NCBI RefSeq assembly: GCF_001418005.1
Contig: NZ_LIOL01000003.1
Span: 471,154 to 535,153 of the forward strand
DNA from: Chelatococcus sambhunathii
Lineage (GTDB): Bacteria; Pseudomonadota; Alphaproteobacteria; Rhizobiales; Beijerinckiaceae
Length of the DNA: 64,000 bases
Reading direction: 5' to 3'
Below, piece after piece: positions 48,890-59,227 of the stretch. A model generated the notes under the pieces. The model saw nothing but the letters and a program-made list of their open reading frames with translations. It ran no database searches and had not been told where the DNA came from. Position 1 is the stretch's first letter. Each line of letters starts with the position of its first letter. Made by a program: the position numbers and the translations under genes.

Positions 48890-49743
48890 CGTGCGGCCCT
48901 CAGCGCTGCGACGCGGCCAGCGAAGACGTCTGCGTCCTTGTCGAGGACGTTCTGCTTCATCCACGCCATGAAAGCCTCGCGGTCGGCGGCGATCGCATCC
49001 CATTCGAGATAGCTGCGGTTGTCGCGGGCGTAGTAGCCGTGGGCGTAAGAAGGATGGGCGCCGCCTGGCACGACGGCGATGGCCTTCACCGTCCAGTGCG
49101 GCAGCACGCAGGCGTTGGGGTGGACGCCCGCGAAATCCTCCACCACCTCCTCCACGGTCACGACGGCGCGCCTTGCCGCGAGCACCGCCTCTTTCTGGAT
49201 GCCGATGATGCCCTCGACCAGCACGTCGCCGCGGCGGTTCGCCTTCTGGGCGTGGATGAAGGTCACGTCCGGGCGGATGGACGGCACCGCCGCCAGTTCC
49301 TCGCCCGTGAACGGGCAGATGATGGAACGGATGTTGGGATTGACCTTGGCGAGGCTCGTCCCCTTGTAGCCGCGGAAGACGGCGCACGGCAGGCCCGCCG
49401 CGCCCGCCTCGTAGGCATTGGCCATGGCGGCGTGGGAATGTTCCTCGATCTCGACCGGATGCGGCCAGCCGTTCTCCACCGCGTCGCGCAGTCGCCGCAG
49501 CAGGCCGACGCCCGGATTGCCGGCATAGGAGAAGATGAGCTTCTTCGCGAGGCCCATGCCGATCATCTGGTCGTAGACGATGTCGGGCGTCATGCGCACG
49601 AGCGTCAGGTCGCGCCGGCCTTGGCGGATGGCCTCGTGCGCCGCGGCGTGGGGGATGAGATGCGTGAAGCCCTCGAAGGCAGCGGTGTCGCCGTCGAAGA
49701 CGTTGCTACTGACAGCCTCGGCGAGGCTCATGAAAGTCGCCAT
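48886..49743 (-). CDS. pcaI: 3-oxoadipate CoA-transferase, alpha subunit
   Basis: This 285-residue class I CoA-transferase alpha subunit has the conserved FEGFTHLIPHAAAHEAIRQG near residue 25 and SYAGNPGVGLLRRLRDAVEN near 75. VLVEGIIGIQKEAVLAARRA lies near 175. It forms the CoA-transferase with the coupled PcaJ. The length and sequence match the CatI-like subgroup that acts on 3-oxoadipate in proteobacteria. Within the operon it follows pcaG by 12 nt. It has no signal peptide and is cytoplasmic. Confidence 0.9.
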   Translation of the reverse strand: MATFMSLAEAVSSNVFDGDTAAFEGFTHLIPHAAAHEAIRQGRRDLTLVRMTPDIVYDQMIGMGLAKKLIFSYAGNPGVGLLRRLRDAVENGWPHPVEIEEHSHAAMANAYEAGAAGLPCAVFRGYKGTSLAKVNPNIRSIICPFTGEELAAVPSIRPDVTFIHAQKANRRGDVLVEGIIGIQKEAVLAARRAVVTVEEVVEDFAGVHPNACVLPHWTVKAIAVVPGGAHPSYAHGYYARDNRSYLEWDAIAADREAFMAWMKQNVLDKDADVFAGRVAALRAAR

Positions 49744-49755
49744 CAGGCTTTGCCC

Positions 49756-50364
49756 TCACACGTCGAAGAAAACGGTCTCGCCGTCACCCTGCAGGTGAAT
49801 GTCGAAGTGGACGGTGTCGCCCTCTCGCCGGCCGATCAGCGTCGGCACGCGGGCGGGCACGACGCGGCGCAGCACGGGATCGTCCCGGTTCGCCGCCTCC
49901 TCGTCGGAGAAATACATGCGCGTATGGAGGCCGATGTTGATGCCGCGCGCGACGATCCAGAAGCTGACGTGCGGCGCCATCGTCGTGCCGTTCGGCCCGG
50001 GGACGCGGCCGGGCTTGACGGTCTCGAAGACGAAAGCGCCCTCCTCGTCCGCGGCGCAGCGCCCCCAGCCGGCGAAGTTCGGGTCGGCACGGCCGCGATG
50101 CTCGGCCGGGCTGTTGTAGAGCCCGGCGGCATCGGCCTGCCAGATCTCGACGATGCAGTCGTTCACCGGCCGCCCCGCCCCGTCGAGCACGCGGCCGCGG
50201 ATGGTGATGCGCTCGCCGCGGACCCCGTCGGCCACCATGCGGGCGCCGAGGTCCTCCGGCGTGACGCCGGTGATGCCGCAGACATTGGGCGTCAGGCCGA
50301 TGTGCACATAGGGGCCCGCGGTCTGCGACGGCGTTTCCCTCAGGCGATCGAGATGCTGGACCAT
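49756..50364 (-). CDS. pcaG: Protocatechuate 3,4-dioxygenase, alpha subunit
   Basis: This 202-residue structural subunit opens with RETPSQTAGPYVHIGLTPNV and has the fold blocks NDCIVEIWQADAAGLYNSPA and MAPHVSFWIVARGINIGLHT. The alpha subunit lacks the full iron-ligand set; the tyrosines and histidines are in PcaH. Together they cleave protocatechuate between the hydroxyls to 3-carboxy-cis,cis-muconate. The ATG at 50364 shares one base with the pcaH stop, ensuring equal synthesis. Length is normal for the family. Confidence 0.95.
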   Translation of the reverse strand: MVQHLDRLRETPSQTAGPYVHIGLTPNVCGITGVTPEDLGARMVADGVRGERITIRGRVLDGAGRPVNDCIVEIWQADAAGLYNSPAEHRGRADPNFAGWGRCAADEEGAFVFETVKPGRVPGPNGTTMAPHVSFWIVARGINIGLHTRMYFSDEEAANRDDPVLRRVVPARVPTLIGRREGDTVHFDIHLQGDGETVFFDV

Positions 50365-51116
50365 CAGTTCCCCTCCGGCCGGTTCTCGAAGAAGGTGGAG
50401 CGGCGCCCGCGCAGCACGATGTCGAACTTGTAGGCGCGGCAGTCCATCGGCACCGCATTGGCCATGTCGAGCGCCGCGACGAGCTGCGCGACGGCCGCCG
50501 GGTCGGCGATCGTGCGGACGATCGGGCACTGCGGGATCATCGGGTCGCCCTCGAAATACATCTGCGTGATGAGCCGCTGGGCGAAGCCGGAGCCGAAGAC
50601 CGAGAAATGGATGTGAGCCGGGCGCCAGTCGTTGACGCCGTTCGGCCAGGGATAGGCACCGGGCCGGATGGTGCGGAACCAGTAGCGCCCTTCGCTGTCG
50701 GTCAGCGAGCGGCCGAAGCCGCCGAAATTGGGGTCGAGCGGAGCGAGATAGCCTTCCCGCTTGTGGCGATAGCGGCCGCCGGCATTGGCCTGCCAGTATT
50801 CCACCAACACGTCCGGCACCGGGCGGCCGTTCTCGTCGAGCACGCGGCCGTGCACGATGATACGCTCGCCGATGGCGGCTTCGCCCGGCTTGGCGAAATT
50901 GCGAATGAGGTCGTTGTCGAGCGCGCCGATGATGTTGTGGCCGAAGGCCGGCCCGGTCTTCTCGGACAGGGTGCTCTCAAAGGAGACGAGCGCCTCGCGC
51001 GGCGCGCGCAGGATGGTGGACTTGTAGCCTGGCGCATAGGCCGGCGGATGCCGGCCACGGTCGCGCGCCATGAAGGGCGCGGCCTCGGACGCCAGATTAG
51101 AGAGCCGCTTGTCCAT
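50364..51116 (-). CDS. pcaH: Protocatechuate 3,4-dioxygenase, beta subunit
   Basis: This 250-residue catalytic subunit binds the non-haem Fe(III). Ligands are visible: the first Tyr in [20 protein letters not shown] (about residue 134), the second in [13 protein letters not shown] (about 173), and the two His in [20 protein letters not shown] (about 187 and 189). It performs intradiol cleavage of protocatechuate. It overlaps pcaC by 20 nt at its start and pcaG by one base at its end. The N-terminal extension of about 50 residues with [12 protein letters not shown] is typical of the beta subunit. Confidence 0.96.
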   Translation of the reverse strand: MDKRLSNLASEAAPFMARDRGRHPPAYAPGYKSTILRAPREALVSFESTLSEKTGPAFGHNIIGALDNDLIRNFAKPGEAAIGERIIVHGRVLDENGRPVPDVLVEYWQANAGGRYRHKREGYLAPLDPNFGGFGRSLTDSEGRYWFRTIRPGAYPWPNGVNDWRPAHIHFSVFGSGFAQRLITQMYFEGDPMIPQCPIVRTIADPAAVAQLVAALDMANAVPMDCRAYKFDIVLRGRRSTFFENRPEGN

Positions 51117-51516
51117 CCTCCTCCTCCCCTTTCATGCCGACGAGCGCCTCGCGTGCCACCTTGATCGCCTGGTTGGCGGCCGGCACGCCGGCATAGATGG
51201 CAACATGCAGCAGGGCTTCGCGAATGTCGTCCATTGTCGCTCCGGTGCGGGCGGTGGCGCGCACGTGCATGGCCATCTCCTCGTAATGGCCGAGGGCGGC
51301 CAGAAGGGCGATAGTGACCATGGAGCGCTCGCGCTTCGTCCACGTCTCGCGCGACCACACGTGGCCCCAAGCAGCTTCGGTAATGAGGGACTGGAACGGA
51401 CCGTCGAAACCGTTCGCGTTGGCGAGCGCCCGCTCGACATGCGCCTCGCCCAGAACGGTGCGCCGCGTGGCGAGGCCCTGACGATAGCGCTCGGACGGTT
51501 CGTCCCCGGTCGGCAT
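51097..51516 (-). CDS. pcaC: 4-carboxymuconolactone decarboxylase
   Basis: This 139-residue member of the AhpD-like carboxymuconolactone decarboxylase family converts 4-carboxymuconolactone to 3-oxoadipate enol-lactone. The family core is [20 protein letters not shown] near residue 55, followed by [20 protein letters not shown] and [20 protein letters not shown]. It is the first gene of the leftward pca operon, divergent from pcaQ, with a PcaQ-type dyad between. It is not fused to PcaD, and no separate pcaD gene follows, so enol-lactone hydrolysis must be supplied from elsewhere. Confidence 0.94.
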   Translation of the reverse strand: MPTGDEPSERYRQGLATRRTVLGEAHVERALANANGFDGPFQSLITEAAWGHVWSRETWTKRERSMVTIALLAALGHYEEMAMHVRATARTGATMDDIREALLHVAIYAGVPAANQAIKVAREALVGMKGEEEDGQAAL

Positions 51517-51631
51517 CGAGCCCTCCTCCCTTGTCCGGCTTTTCGCACCACGCTCTCACGACAGGCGGTGCCGTCCTTCTTTGGAACCATAGTGCTGCGC
51601 GAAAATGTTTCTGTAAAATGATAATAATGCA

Positions 51632-51654
51632 GGTTATGATAACCCCTGTGTTAT
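51632..51654. promoter_or_regulatory. PcaQ-type operator in the pcaC-pcaQ intergenic region
   Basis: ATAACC-CCTG-TGTTAT at 51639-51654 matches the ATAACC-N4-GGTTAA PcaQ consensus known from Sinorhizobium meliloti at ten of twelve positions. An overlapping GGTTATGATAACC dyad (51632-51644) provides a second inverted repeat. It sits between divergent pcaQ and pcaC, the expected place for activation of the operon and autoregulation of pcaQ. Confidence 0.7.
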
Positions 51655-51671
51655 CTATCGTGGGGGCCTGC

Positions 51672-52578
51672 ATGGCTGACGGGCGTGTGCGCTTGCGCCA
51701 CCTCAGGACCTTTCTCGAAGTTTCCCGCCAGCATTCCATTGGCAAAGCGGCGGAGGTCCTCAACGTCAGCCAGCCGGCGGTGACGAAGACGATCCGGGAG
51801 CTCGAAGCAATCCTCGGCGCGCCGCTGTTCGACCGTGAGGGTCGCGGCATCCGCCTGTCGCATTACGGCGAAGTGTTCCTACGCCATGCGGGGGCGAGCA
51901 TTGCCGCCGTGCAGCAGGGCATCGACAGCGTCGCCCGCGCCCGGGCGGGCGGCGGCCCGCCCATCCGTATCGGCGCCCTGCCGACGGTCTCGACGCGCAT
52001 CATGCCGCGCGCCATGGCGCAGTTCCTGGCGGCTGAGACCGGCAGCCAGACCAAGATCGTCACCGGCGAGAATATCGTGCTGCTCGACCAGTTGCGCCTC
52101 GGCCAGCTCGACATCGTGGTCGGCCGCCTCGCCGCACCCGAGCAGATGGCGGGCCTCGCCTTCGAGCATCTCTATGCCGAGCAGGTTCGCTTCGTGGTGC
52201 GCACCGGCCATCCCCTCCTGTCGGGCCGGCTCGATTTCGCGCGCATCCGGGAATTTCCCATCCTCATGCCGACGCGCGGCTCCGTCATCCGTCCCTTCGT
52301 CGAGCGCTTCCTGCTCGCGCACGGCATCGCGGAGCTGCCCGGCGAGATCGAGACGGTGTCGGATGCCTTCGGCCGCGCCTTCGTGCGCAGCTCGGACGCG
52401 GTGTGGATCATCTCCGAGGGCGTCGTCGCCGCCGACGTGGCCGACGGCTTCCTGCAGCTCCTGCCGATCGACACCTCCGAGACGCGCGGCGCCGTGGGCC
52501 TGACGACGCGGCAGGGCGAAACCGGAAATGCCGCGATGGACATCCTCTCGCGCGCCATCCGCGACACGGTGGAGGTGC

Positions 52579-52589
<11 letters not shown>
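51672..52589 (+). CDS. pcaQ: LysR-family regulator of protocatechuate genes, PcaQ
   Basis: This 305-residue LysR protein has a helix-turn-helix LRTFLEVSRQHSIGKAAEVL with SQPAVTKTIRELEAILG (residues about 10-50), then the effector domain starting IRIGALPTVSTRIMPRAM near residue 98. PcaQ activates pca genes in response to 3-carboxymuconate or its lactone. The ATG at 51672 gives the standard length and start (MADGRVRLRHLRTFLEV); the frame is open from 51531. It is divergent from pcaC across a matching operator. Its 3' end overlaps the convergent AraC gene by 11 nt. Confidence 0.92.
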
Positions 52590-54746
<2,157 letters not shown>

Positions 54747-54937
54747 GCGGCCGGGTCGCGGCCGGCAGCGACGGCAGCGCTGCATTGCAGCAGCGATATT
54801 GCATCGCGGTATGAAAGATCCTAAAGCGCCTGCCGGCGACCCATCCGGCAGGAGCAGGATCCATTGTACGCAGGCCTGATACCCTGCCCACCCCGCGCGA
54901 TCCGTCACGCAGCGGCCCGCGCCCCCGGTGGCCGGCC

Positions 54938-55708
54938 GTGAACCGGCCTCTTCCGAGGGGCCGGGGCGGACCCCGGCACACAGCAGGCGCCGTCGTCAGC
55001 CTGCCGCGCGCCCTGTCGAAGCTCGGCTTCTGCTCGCGCACTCAGGCCGAGGCCCTGATCGCCGAGGGACGCGTCAAGGTCGACGGACGCACGGTCCGCG
55101 ATGCGACAGTCCGGGTCGATCCCGGTCGGGCGCGCATCACGGTCGACGGCAGGCCCGTCGTCGCCGAGCGCAAGGTCTACCTGATGCTCAACAAACCGCG
55201 GGGGCTCGTGACCACCCGCGACGACCCTCAGGAACGGGCAACGGTCTACGATTGCCTCGAGGGGCTCACCCTGCCTTTCGTCGCTCCAGTCGGCCGCCTC
55301 GACAAAGCGAGCGAAGGTCTTCTCCTCATGACCAACGACACGCGCTGGGCCCAGCGCCTCCTTGATCCAGCCTCCGATGTCGAGAAGACCTATCACGTGC
55401 AGATCGACCGCATGCCGGACGAAGCATTGCTCGCCCGCCTCACCGCCGGTCTGACGGTCGACGGAGAGCACTTGTCCGCGAGATCCGCCGCCGTACTGCG
55501 GGCCGGACAGCGCAACGCCTGGCTCGCTATGGTGCTCAACGACGGCCGGAACCGCCACATCCGGCGGATGCTCGGCGCGCTCGGTATCGAGGTCCTGCGC
55601 CTCGTGCGCGTCGCGATTGGCGGCATCGCGCTCGGCGACCTGCCCAAGGGCGCCGTGCGGCACCTTACACCTGCTGAAAAGGCGCAGCTCGATCGGGCCC
55701 CGCGCTGA
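54938..55708 (+). CDS. Pseudouridine synthase, RsuA/RluB/E/F family
   Basis: This 256-residue RNA-modifying enzyme has an N-terminal S4 RNA-binding domain ([20 protein letters not shown] and [10 protein letters not shown]) and a catalytic domain with [20 protein letters not shown], whose Asp is the nucleophile on uridine. [20 protein letters not shown] near residue 205 is the C-terminal family motif. The GTG at 54938 is the only start in frame upstream of the S4 domain; the first 20 residues are Arg/Gly-rich. The 54747-54937 gap holds only a small GCTGC-ATT-GCAGC dyad. The target (16S or 23S rRNA site) is not determined. A hairpin with a T-run follows. Confidence 0.9.
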   Translation: MNRPLPRGRGGPRHTAGAVVSLPRALSKLGFCSRTQAEALIAEGRVKVDGRTVRDATVRVDPGRARITVDGRPVVAERKVYLMLNKPRGLVTTRDDPQERATVYDCLEGLTLPFVAPVGRLDKASEGLLLMTNDTRWAQRLLDPASDVEKTYHVQIDRMPDEALLARLTAGLTVDGEHLSARSAAVLRAGQRNAWLAMVLNDGRNRHIRRMLGALGIEVLRLVRVAIGGIALGDLPKGAVRHLTPAEKAQLDRAPR

Positions 55709-55882
55709 GAAGCATCCGTGACGGAAGGGCGCGCCGGTCCAGTCGGGACGGCTGACGCACAGTTTCGGCCGGCGGCGCCATCCTTGGGCGTTTTCCGGAG
55801 CGGTTCAGCCGGCCGGCCTGCCGCTCAGACCGCGTTGCCGGCCTCGAGCCGGCTGCGACCCCCTGAACAGGGCGGACAGGAA

Positions 55883-55913
55883 ACGGGCGCGCCCGGCAGG
55901 AGCGCCCCGTTTT
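55883..55913 (+). terminator. Probable intrinsic terminator between converging genes
   Basis: ACGGGCGC and GCGCCCCGT pair with one bulge around an 11-nt loop, followed by TTT and then GCCTT on the plus strand. It serves the rightward pseudouridine synthase gene and, read on the other strand, could also end the leftward monooxygenase transcript. The rest of the 234-nt gap has no gene that I can support. Confidence 0.5.
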
Positions 55914-55942
55914 GCCTTCTCCAGAATGCGGAGGTCTCACCC

Positions 55943-56284
55943 TCAGGCGGCGGCGTTCACCCGTTCGCCATCCTTGGTGACGGTCTGGATGATCTCGAAG
56001 CCCTCGAACTGCGGATGGCCGAGGTAGAGCACCTTGTTTTGCCCGGCATCCTTGTGGGCGTTGCGGAAGGCTTCCGACTTGGTCCAGCCTTCGAAGGCCT
56101 CCTTGCTCGCCCAGACCGTGTGCGAGGAATAGAGCACGTGGTCGTCGTGCTGGGGCCCGCGCAGCAGGTGGAACTCGACGAACCCCGGCACCTCGTGCAG
56201 GTAGACGTCGCGCTCGCGCCAGACCCGCTCGAAGTCGGCGCAGGAATCGGGATGAACCTTGAAGCGGTTCATGGCGATGTACAT
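55943..56284 (-). CDS. IsdG-like haem-degrading monooxygenase (ABM domain)
   Basis: This 113-residue antibiotic-biosynthesis-monooxygenase-fold protein carries the IsdG catalytic triad. Asn is in MYIAMNRFKV (about residue 6), Trp and His in FEGWTKSEAFRNAHKDAG. IsdG-family enzymes open the haem ring with a reductant and release iron. VWRERDVYLHEVPGFVEFHL is the ferredoxin-like core. An AAGGAGAAG ribosome site precedes the ATG at 56284. It lies just left of the haem receptor gene, which supports an iron-from-haem role in parallel with the haem oxygenase at 30 kb. It is co-directional with the receptor but separated from it by a broken VOC gene. Confidence 0.85.
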   Translation of the reverse strand: MYIAMNRFKVHPDSCADFERVWRERDVYLHEVPGFVEFHLLRGPQHDDHVLYSSHTVWASKEAFEGWTKSEAFRNAHKDAGQNKVLYLGHPQFEGFEIIQTVTKDGERVNAAA

Positions 56285-56318
56285 GGTTTCTTCTCCTTGG
56301 ATGGACCTGAACAGGCGC

Positions 56319-56637
56319 CCTACGGCACCAGGGGCCGCCGCACTTGACGAGGTTGTTATCCTCGTCGAGCACGGCGAATTGGCGCAACGTGTCGGCCGCA
56401 TCCGTAATCCGCGGCCGACCTTCCCCCGGCAGAACCCGCGACCTCGAAAGCTCCCCGCCAGGGCAGACGATCCCTCTCCCGACATGGCCAGCCGGCGAAG
56501 AAGTGCAGTTCGATGCCGTCGCGGCGCGGAACCAGGTTATCGTCGTAGCGGTCTGCGAGCGTAAAGCCGCGCCGCTCGCAGAAGGCGATCGTGCGCTCGA
56601 AATCGCGGCTGGGCATAACCGGTATCGCGGTATTCAT
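56319..56637 (-). pseudogene. Broken VOC-family gene next to the haem locus
   Basis: The ATG at 56637 begins a VOC domain (AIPVMPSRDFERTIAFCERR, then GIELHFFAGW). Homology is lost after that and resumes in another frame as GRPRITDAADTLRQFAVLDE and DNNLVKCGGPW, the C-terminal strand of the domain. Roughly 30 residues are missing between. A frameshift with internal deletion makes it non-functional. It fills most of the 396-nt gap between the monooxygenase gene and the TonB receptor. Confidence 0.7.
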
Positions 56638-56680
56638 GGGAATCCTCGGCATCGGTCCCTCTCGGCTGCTGCGACCGCAA

Positions 56681-58801
56681 CTACTTCGCCGCGAACTTGA
56701 CGGTGAGCGCGAACTTCGCCGTGAGGCCCGGGCTCGGCTCGGAATTGAGGTACTGCGTGTACTGGCGATCGAACACGTTCTTGACGATGACGTCACCCCG
56801 GATCCGGTCGCTGTACTGATAGGAGGCGAACAGGTCGACGAGACCGTAGCCCTTGGTGGGGTTCGACACCGTCTCCTTCGAACCGTCGACGAAGGTGAGT
56901 CGCGTCCCGACCGTCAGCTTGTCGTCGAGGAAGCGCAGGCCGAGCGTCGTGCTGACCTGATCCGGCATGACGCTGTTGAGCGGCATGTTCGTCTGCTTGT
57001 TCTTGCCTGTGATATGCGTCGCCGCCAGCGAGATGAAGCCGCCGCCCCAGTCATAGGCGGCCTCCAGCTCGACGCCCGTGAGCCGCGCCCTGGCGACGTT
57101 CTGGTACTGCTGGTCGTGGAATTCGACGCAGGGCGTGCCGGGGAACCGGCAGAACGCCGCCGGGAAGCCCGGCGCCACCGGGATCCGGTAAGGCTCGCCG
57201 ACCTCCACCATGTCGATGAAGTTGGTGACGTTGTTGAGGAAGACGTTGGCCTTGCCGCGGAACTTATCGTTCTCGGTGAAGATGCCGTCGTACTTCACGT
57301 TGACGCCGGCTTCCCAGGTTTTGGCGACCTCCGGCTTGAGGCCGGGGTTGGGCAGGATGTTGAAGGCCGGGAACGGGTGCGTGCCGGCGATCAGCGTCTC
57401 CGTCACGGTCGGCGCGCGATAGCCCTCGGCATAGGTGCCGTAGAGCTCGATGCCCTCGATCGGCGTGACGCCGACGGTGATCTTCGGCGACAGGCGGCTG
57501 CCGCTCGATTCATTGCCCCCGCCCTCGAGCTTGTAGTCGTCGAAGCGCAGGGCGCCGATGACGCGCAGCCAGCCGCCGTAGCGCAGTTCGTCCTGGACGA
57601 AGGCACCGGCGAGGCGCCGCCGGCCTGACGGCGTCAGCGCCGAGGCGAAGCCGCCGGCCGTGTCGGTGGTGGTGACGTCGTCACGCAACGCATCGAAGCC
57701 GATGGTCAGCGCATGGTCGACGGCGGCCGTGCTGAAGCGCGCCGTGTTGTAGACGTCGAAGCCGAGGGTGCCGACATCGAAGCGCCGCGCCGCGCCGGCA
57801 CGCGCGCCGAGGAAGCTGTAGGCCGAGGTCGGGTTGATGAGGCGCTGGTCGTCCGTCGTCGTGGCGTAATAGCCCTTGATCGACAGGTCGAGCCAGGGCA
57901 CGTCCGGCCGCTGGAAGCGGTGGCCGAGCGTATAGGTGCCGGTCTGCACCTCGTGGCCGAAGCGCGCGCCGACGGCCTGGCCGGCATCGTTGTAGGCGCT
58001 GTTGGTGTAGCTGTATTCTTGGAACAGCGCAGTCGCCGAGATGGTGTGGCCGTCCGCCGGGCGCAGGTTGAACTTGACGTTGCCGGCCGAGATCTGGGTG
58101 CCGGTGTCGCGGATGGTCGTGCCGCTGCCGTCCTTGTAGGGCGTCTCGTTGCGCCAGACGAACTGGCCGAAGACGTCGGCCGCCGTGCCGAGCCGCGCAC
58201 CGATCATGGTGCTGTTCACGAAATTGGCGCCGTTGGTTCCGGCCCCGAGACGCTGGACGACGCCGATCTGCTCGTCCGCATCAAGGACGTCGTCGATGGT
58301 GCGCGTGCGAAAGGCAACGACACCGCCGATGGCGCCCGAGCCATAGATCGTCGACACCGGACCGCGCGTGATGTCGATGCCGCCGACCAGTTCCGGATCG
58401 AGATAGAAGCTGCCATTGGCGCCATGCCCGCTCTTGCCGTAGTTCTGCCGGGCGCCGTCGACGAGCACGGCCACGCGGCCGAAATCCTGCATGCCGCGAA
58501 TGTTGATGGCCTGGCCCGGATCGTTGACGTCCGTCGACGTCGTGACGCCCGGCACGCCGAGGAATACGTCCGAGATGCGCGAGGGCTGCAGGCGGGCGAC
58601 GTCGCGCTCGTTCACCGTGCTGACACCCGCCAGCGCATCGATGACCCTATCCTCGGTCTTCGTTGCCGTGACCGTGATCTCATCGAGCGTCACCTCCCCG
58701 CCCGGAGCAGCCGGCTGGGTGGGCCCATCCTGCGCCAGTGCGGTCGACAGAGCCATGAAGGAAACCGTGGCGCAGAGCGCCGCGCGAGCCGTAACGCGCA
58801 T
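56681..58801 (-). CDS. hmuR: TonB-dependent haem/haemoglobin receptor
   Basis: This 706-residue outer-membrane receptor has a signal peptide (residues 1-23, ending ALAQ). A TonB box-like LDEITVTATKTEDRVIDAL (about 38-56) follows, then a plug (VFLGVPGVTTSTDVNDPGQA, GMQDFGRVAVLVDGARQNYG) and a 22-strand barrel ending in LTVKFAAK. Haem-receptor motifs appear as GYRAP (FRAP-type) near residue 455 and NPGLKPE (NPNL-type) near 487. It would capture haem or haemoproteins and pass haem to HmuT. It is divergent from hemP-hmuTUV, sharing a 244-nt control region. The last residues AAK differ from the usual terminal Phe. Confidence 0.9.
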   Translation of the reverse strand: MRVTARAALCATVSFMALSTALAQDGPTQPAAPGGEVTLDEITVTATKTEDRVIDALAGVSTVNERDVARLQPSRISDVFLGVPGVTTSTDVNDPGQAINIRGMQDFGRVAVLVDGARQNYGKSGHGANGSFYLDPELVGGIDITRGPVSTIYGSGAIGGVVAFRTRTIDDVLDADEQIGVVQRLGAGTNGANFVNSTMIGARLGTAADVFGQFVWRNETPYKDGSGTTIRDTGTQISAGNVKFNLRPADGHTISATALFQEYSYTNSAYNDAGQAVGARFGHEVQTGTYTLGHRFQRPDVPWLDLSIKGYYATTTDDQRLINPTSAYSFLGARAGAARRFDVGTLGFDVYNTARFSTAAVDHALTIGFDALRDDVTTTDTAGGFASALTPSGRRRLAGAFVQDELRYGGWLRVIGALRFDDYKLEGGGNESSGSRLSPKITVGVTPIEGIELYGTYAEGYRAPTVTETLIAGTHPFPAFNILPNPGLKPEVAKTWEAGVNVKYDGIFTENDKFRGKANVFLNNVTNFIDMVEVGEPYRIPVAPGFPAAFCRFPGTPCVEFHDQQYQNVARARLTGVELEAAYDWGGGFISLAATHITGKNKQTNMPLNSVMPDQVSTTLGLRFLDDKLTVGTRLTFVDGSKETVSNPTKGYGLVDLFASYQYSDRIRGDVIVKNVFDRQYTQYLNSEPSPGLTAKFALTVKFAAK

Positions 58802-58991
58802 GTGATCGAAGCCCCCCGAATGTCCGAATTTGACTGGTTCGGCTGGCTGGCTGCGGGCTTCGAGGCCCCGGCTGGCTGGCGCTGTCGCGCTCCTGCCGAG
58901 GAGCGCATTTGCGCTTCCTATACGCCTTGTGTATGCACGTCAATCGAAGCAAAACCACAGTAGTTTTGTACTATTCAAAACTTCTGTAAAG

Positions 58992-59008
58992 TTGAGAATC
59001 GTTCAAAA
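58992..59008. promoter_or_regulatory. Candidate iron/haem-responsive dyad upstream of hemP
   Basis: TTGAGAATCGTTCAAAA is an imperfect dyad (TTGA...TCAA, N7) in the AT-rich region between the divergent receptor and hemP genes. It resembles the half-sites of the Irr-type iron control element (TTTAGAA/TTCTAAA), though with imperfect arms. The TGA-N9-TCA RirA box is not matched (spacer is 7). A further AGAAGTTTTGAATAG stretch on the minus strand lies close by. Assignment to Irr, RirA or Fur is uncertain. Confidence 0.4.
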
Positions 59009-59045
59009 CAACCTTTCGAACAGTTAAAAGGAAACGGCCGTCGCC

Positions 59046-59222
59046 ATGTCCACGTCATCCCTGCCTTCCGCGCCGAGTCCGGCTCCGCTCAAGGCCGCCG
59101 AACCGCCCGCTATCGATGTACGCTCGCTCTTCGCGGGCGGGCGCGAGGTGGTGCTTCTGCACAAGGGCGAGCGCTATCACCTGCGCATCACGGCCAATGA
59201 CAAGCTCATCCTGACGAAGTGA
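59046..59222 (+). CDS. hemP: Haemin uptake protein HemP/HmuP
   Basis: This 58-residue small protein has the HemP signature near its end: SLFAGGREVVLLHKGERYHL followed by RITANDKLILTK and TGA. HmuP-type proteins are needed for expression of the haem receptor and act as DNA-binding coactivators in rhizobia. The ATG at 59046 follows AAAAGGAAACGG. It is the first gene of the hemP-hmuT-hmuU-hmuV set, ending five bases before the hmuT ATG. The N-terminus is Ser/Pro/Ala-rich and low complexity, as in homologues. Confidence 0.88.
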   Translation: MSTSSLPSAPSPAPLKAAEPPAIDVRSLFAGGREVVLLHKGERYHLRITANDKLILTK

Positions 59223-59227
59223 CGGCC

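Noticed and set aside
54770..54830. Terminator after pobA (GCTGC-ATT-GCAGC dyad)
   Set aside because: The stem is only five base pairs and has no T-run, so termination is not supported.
58990..59010. RirA box (TGA-N9-TCA) before hemP
   Set aside because: TGA and TCA are present but separated by seven bases, not nine.
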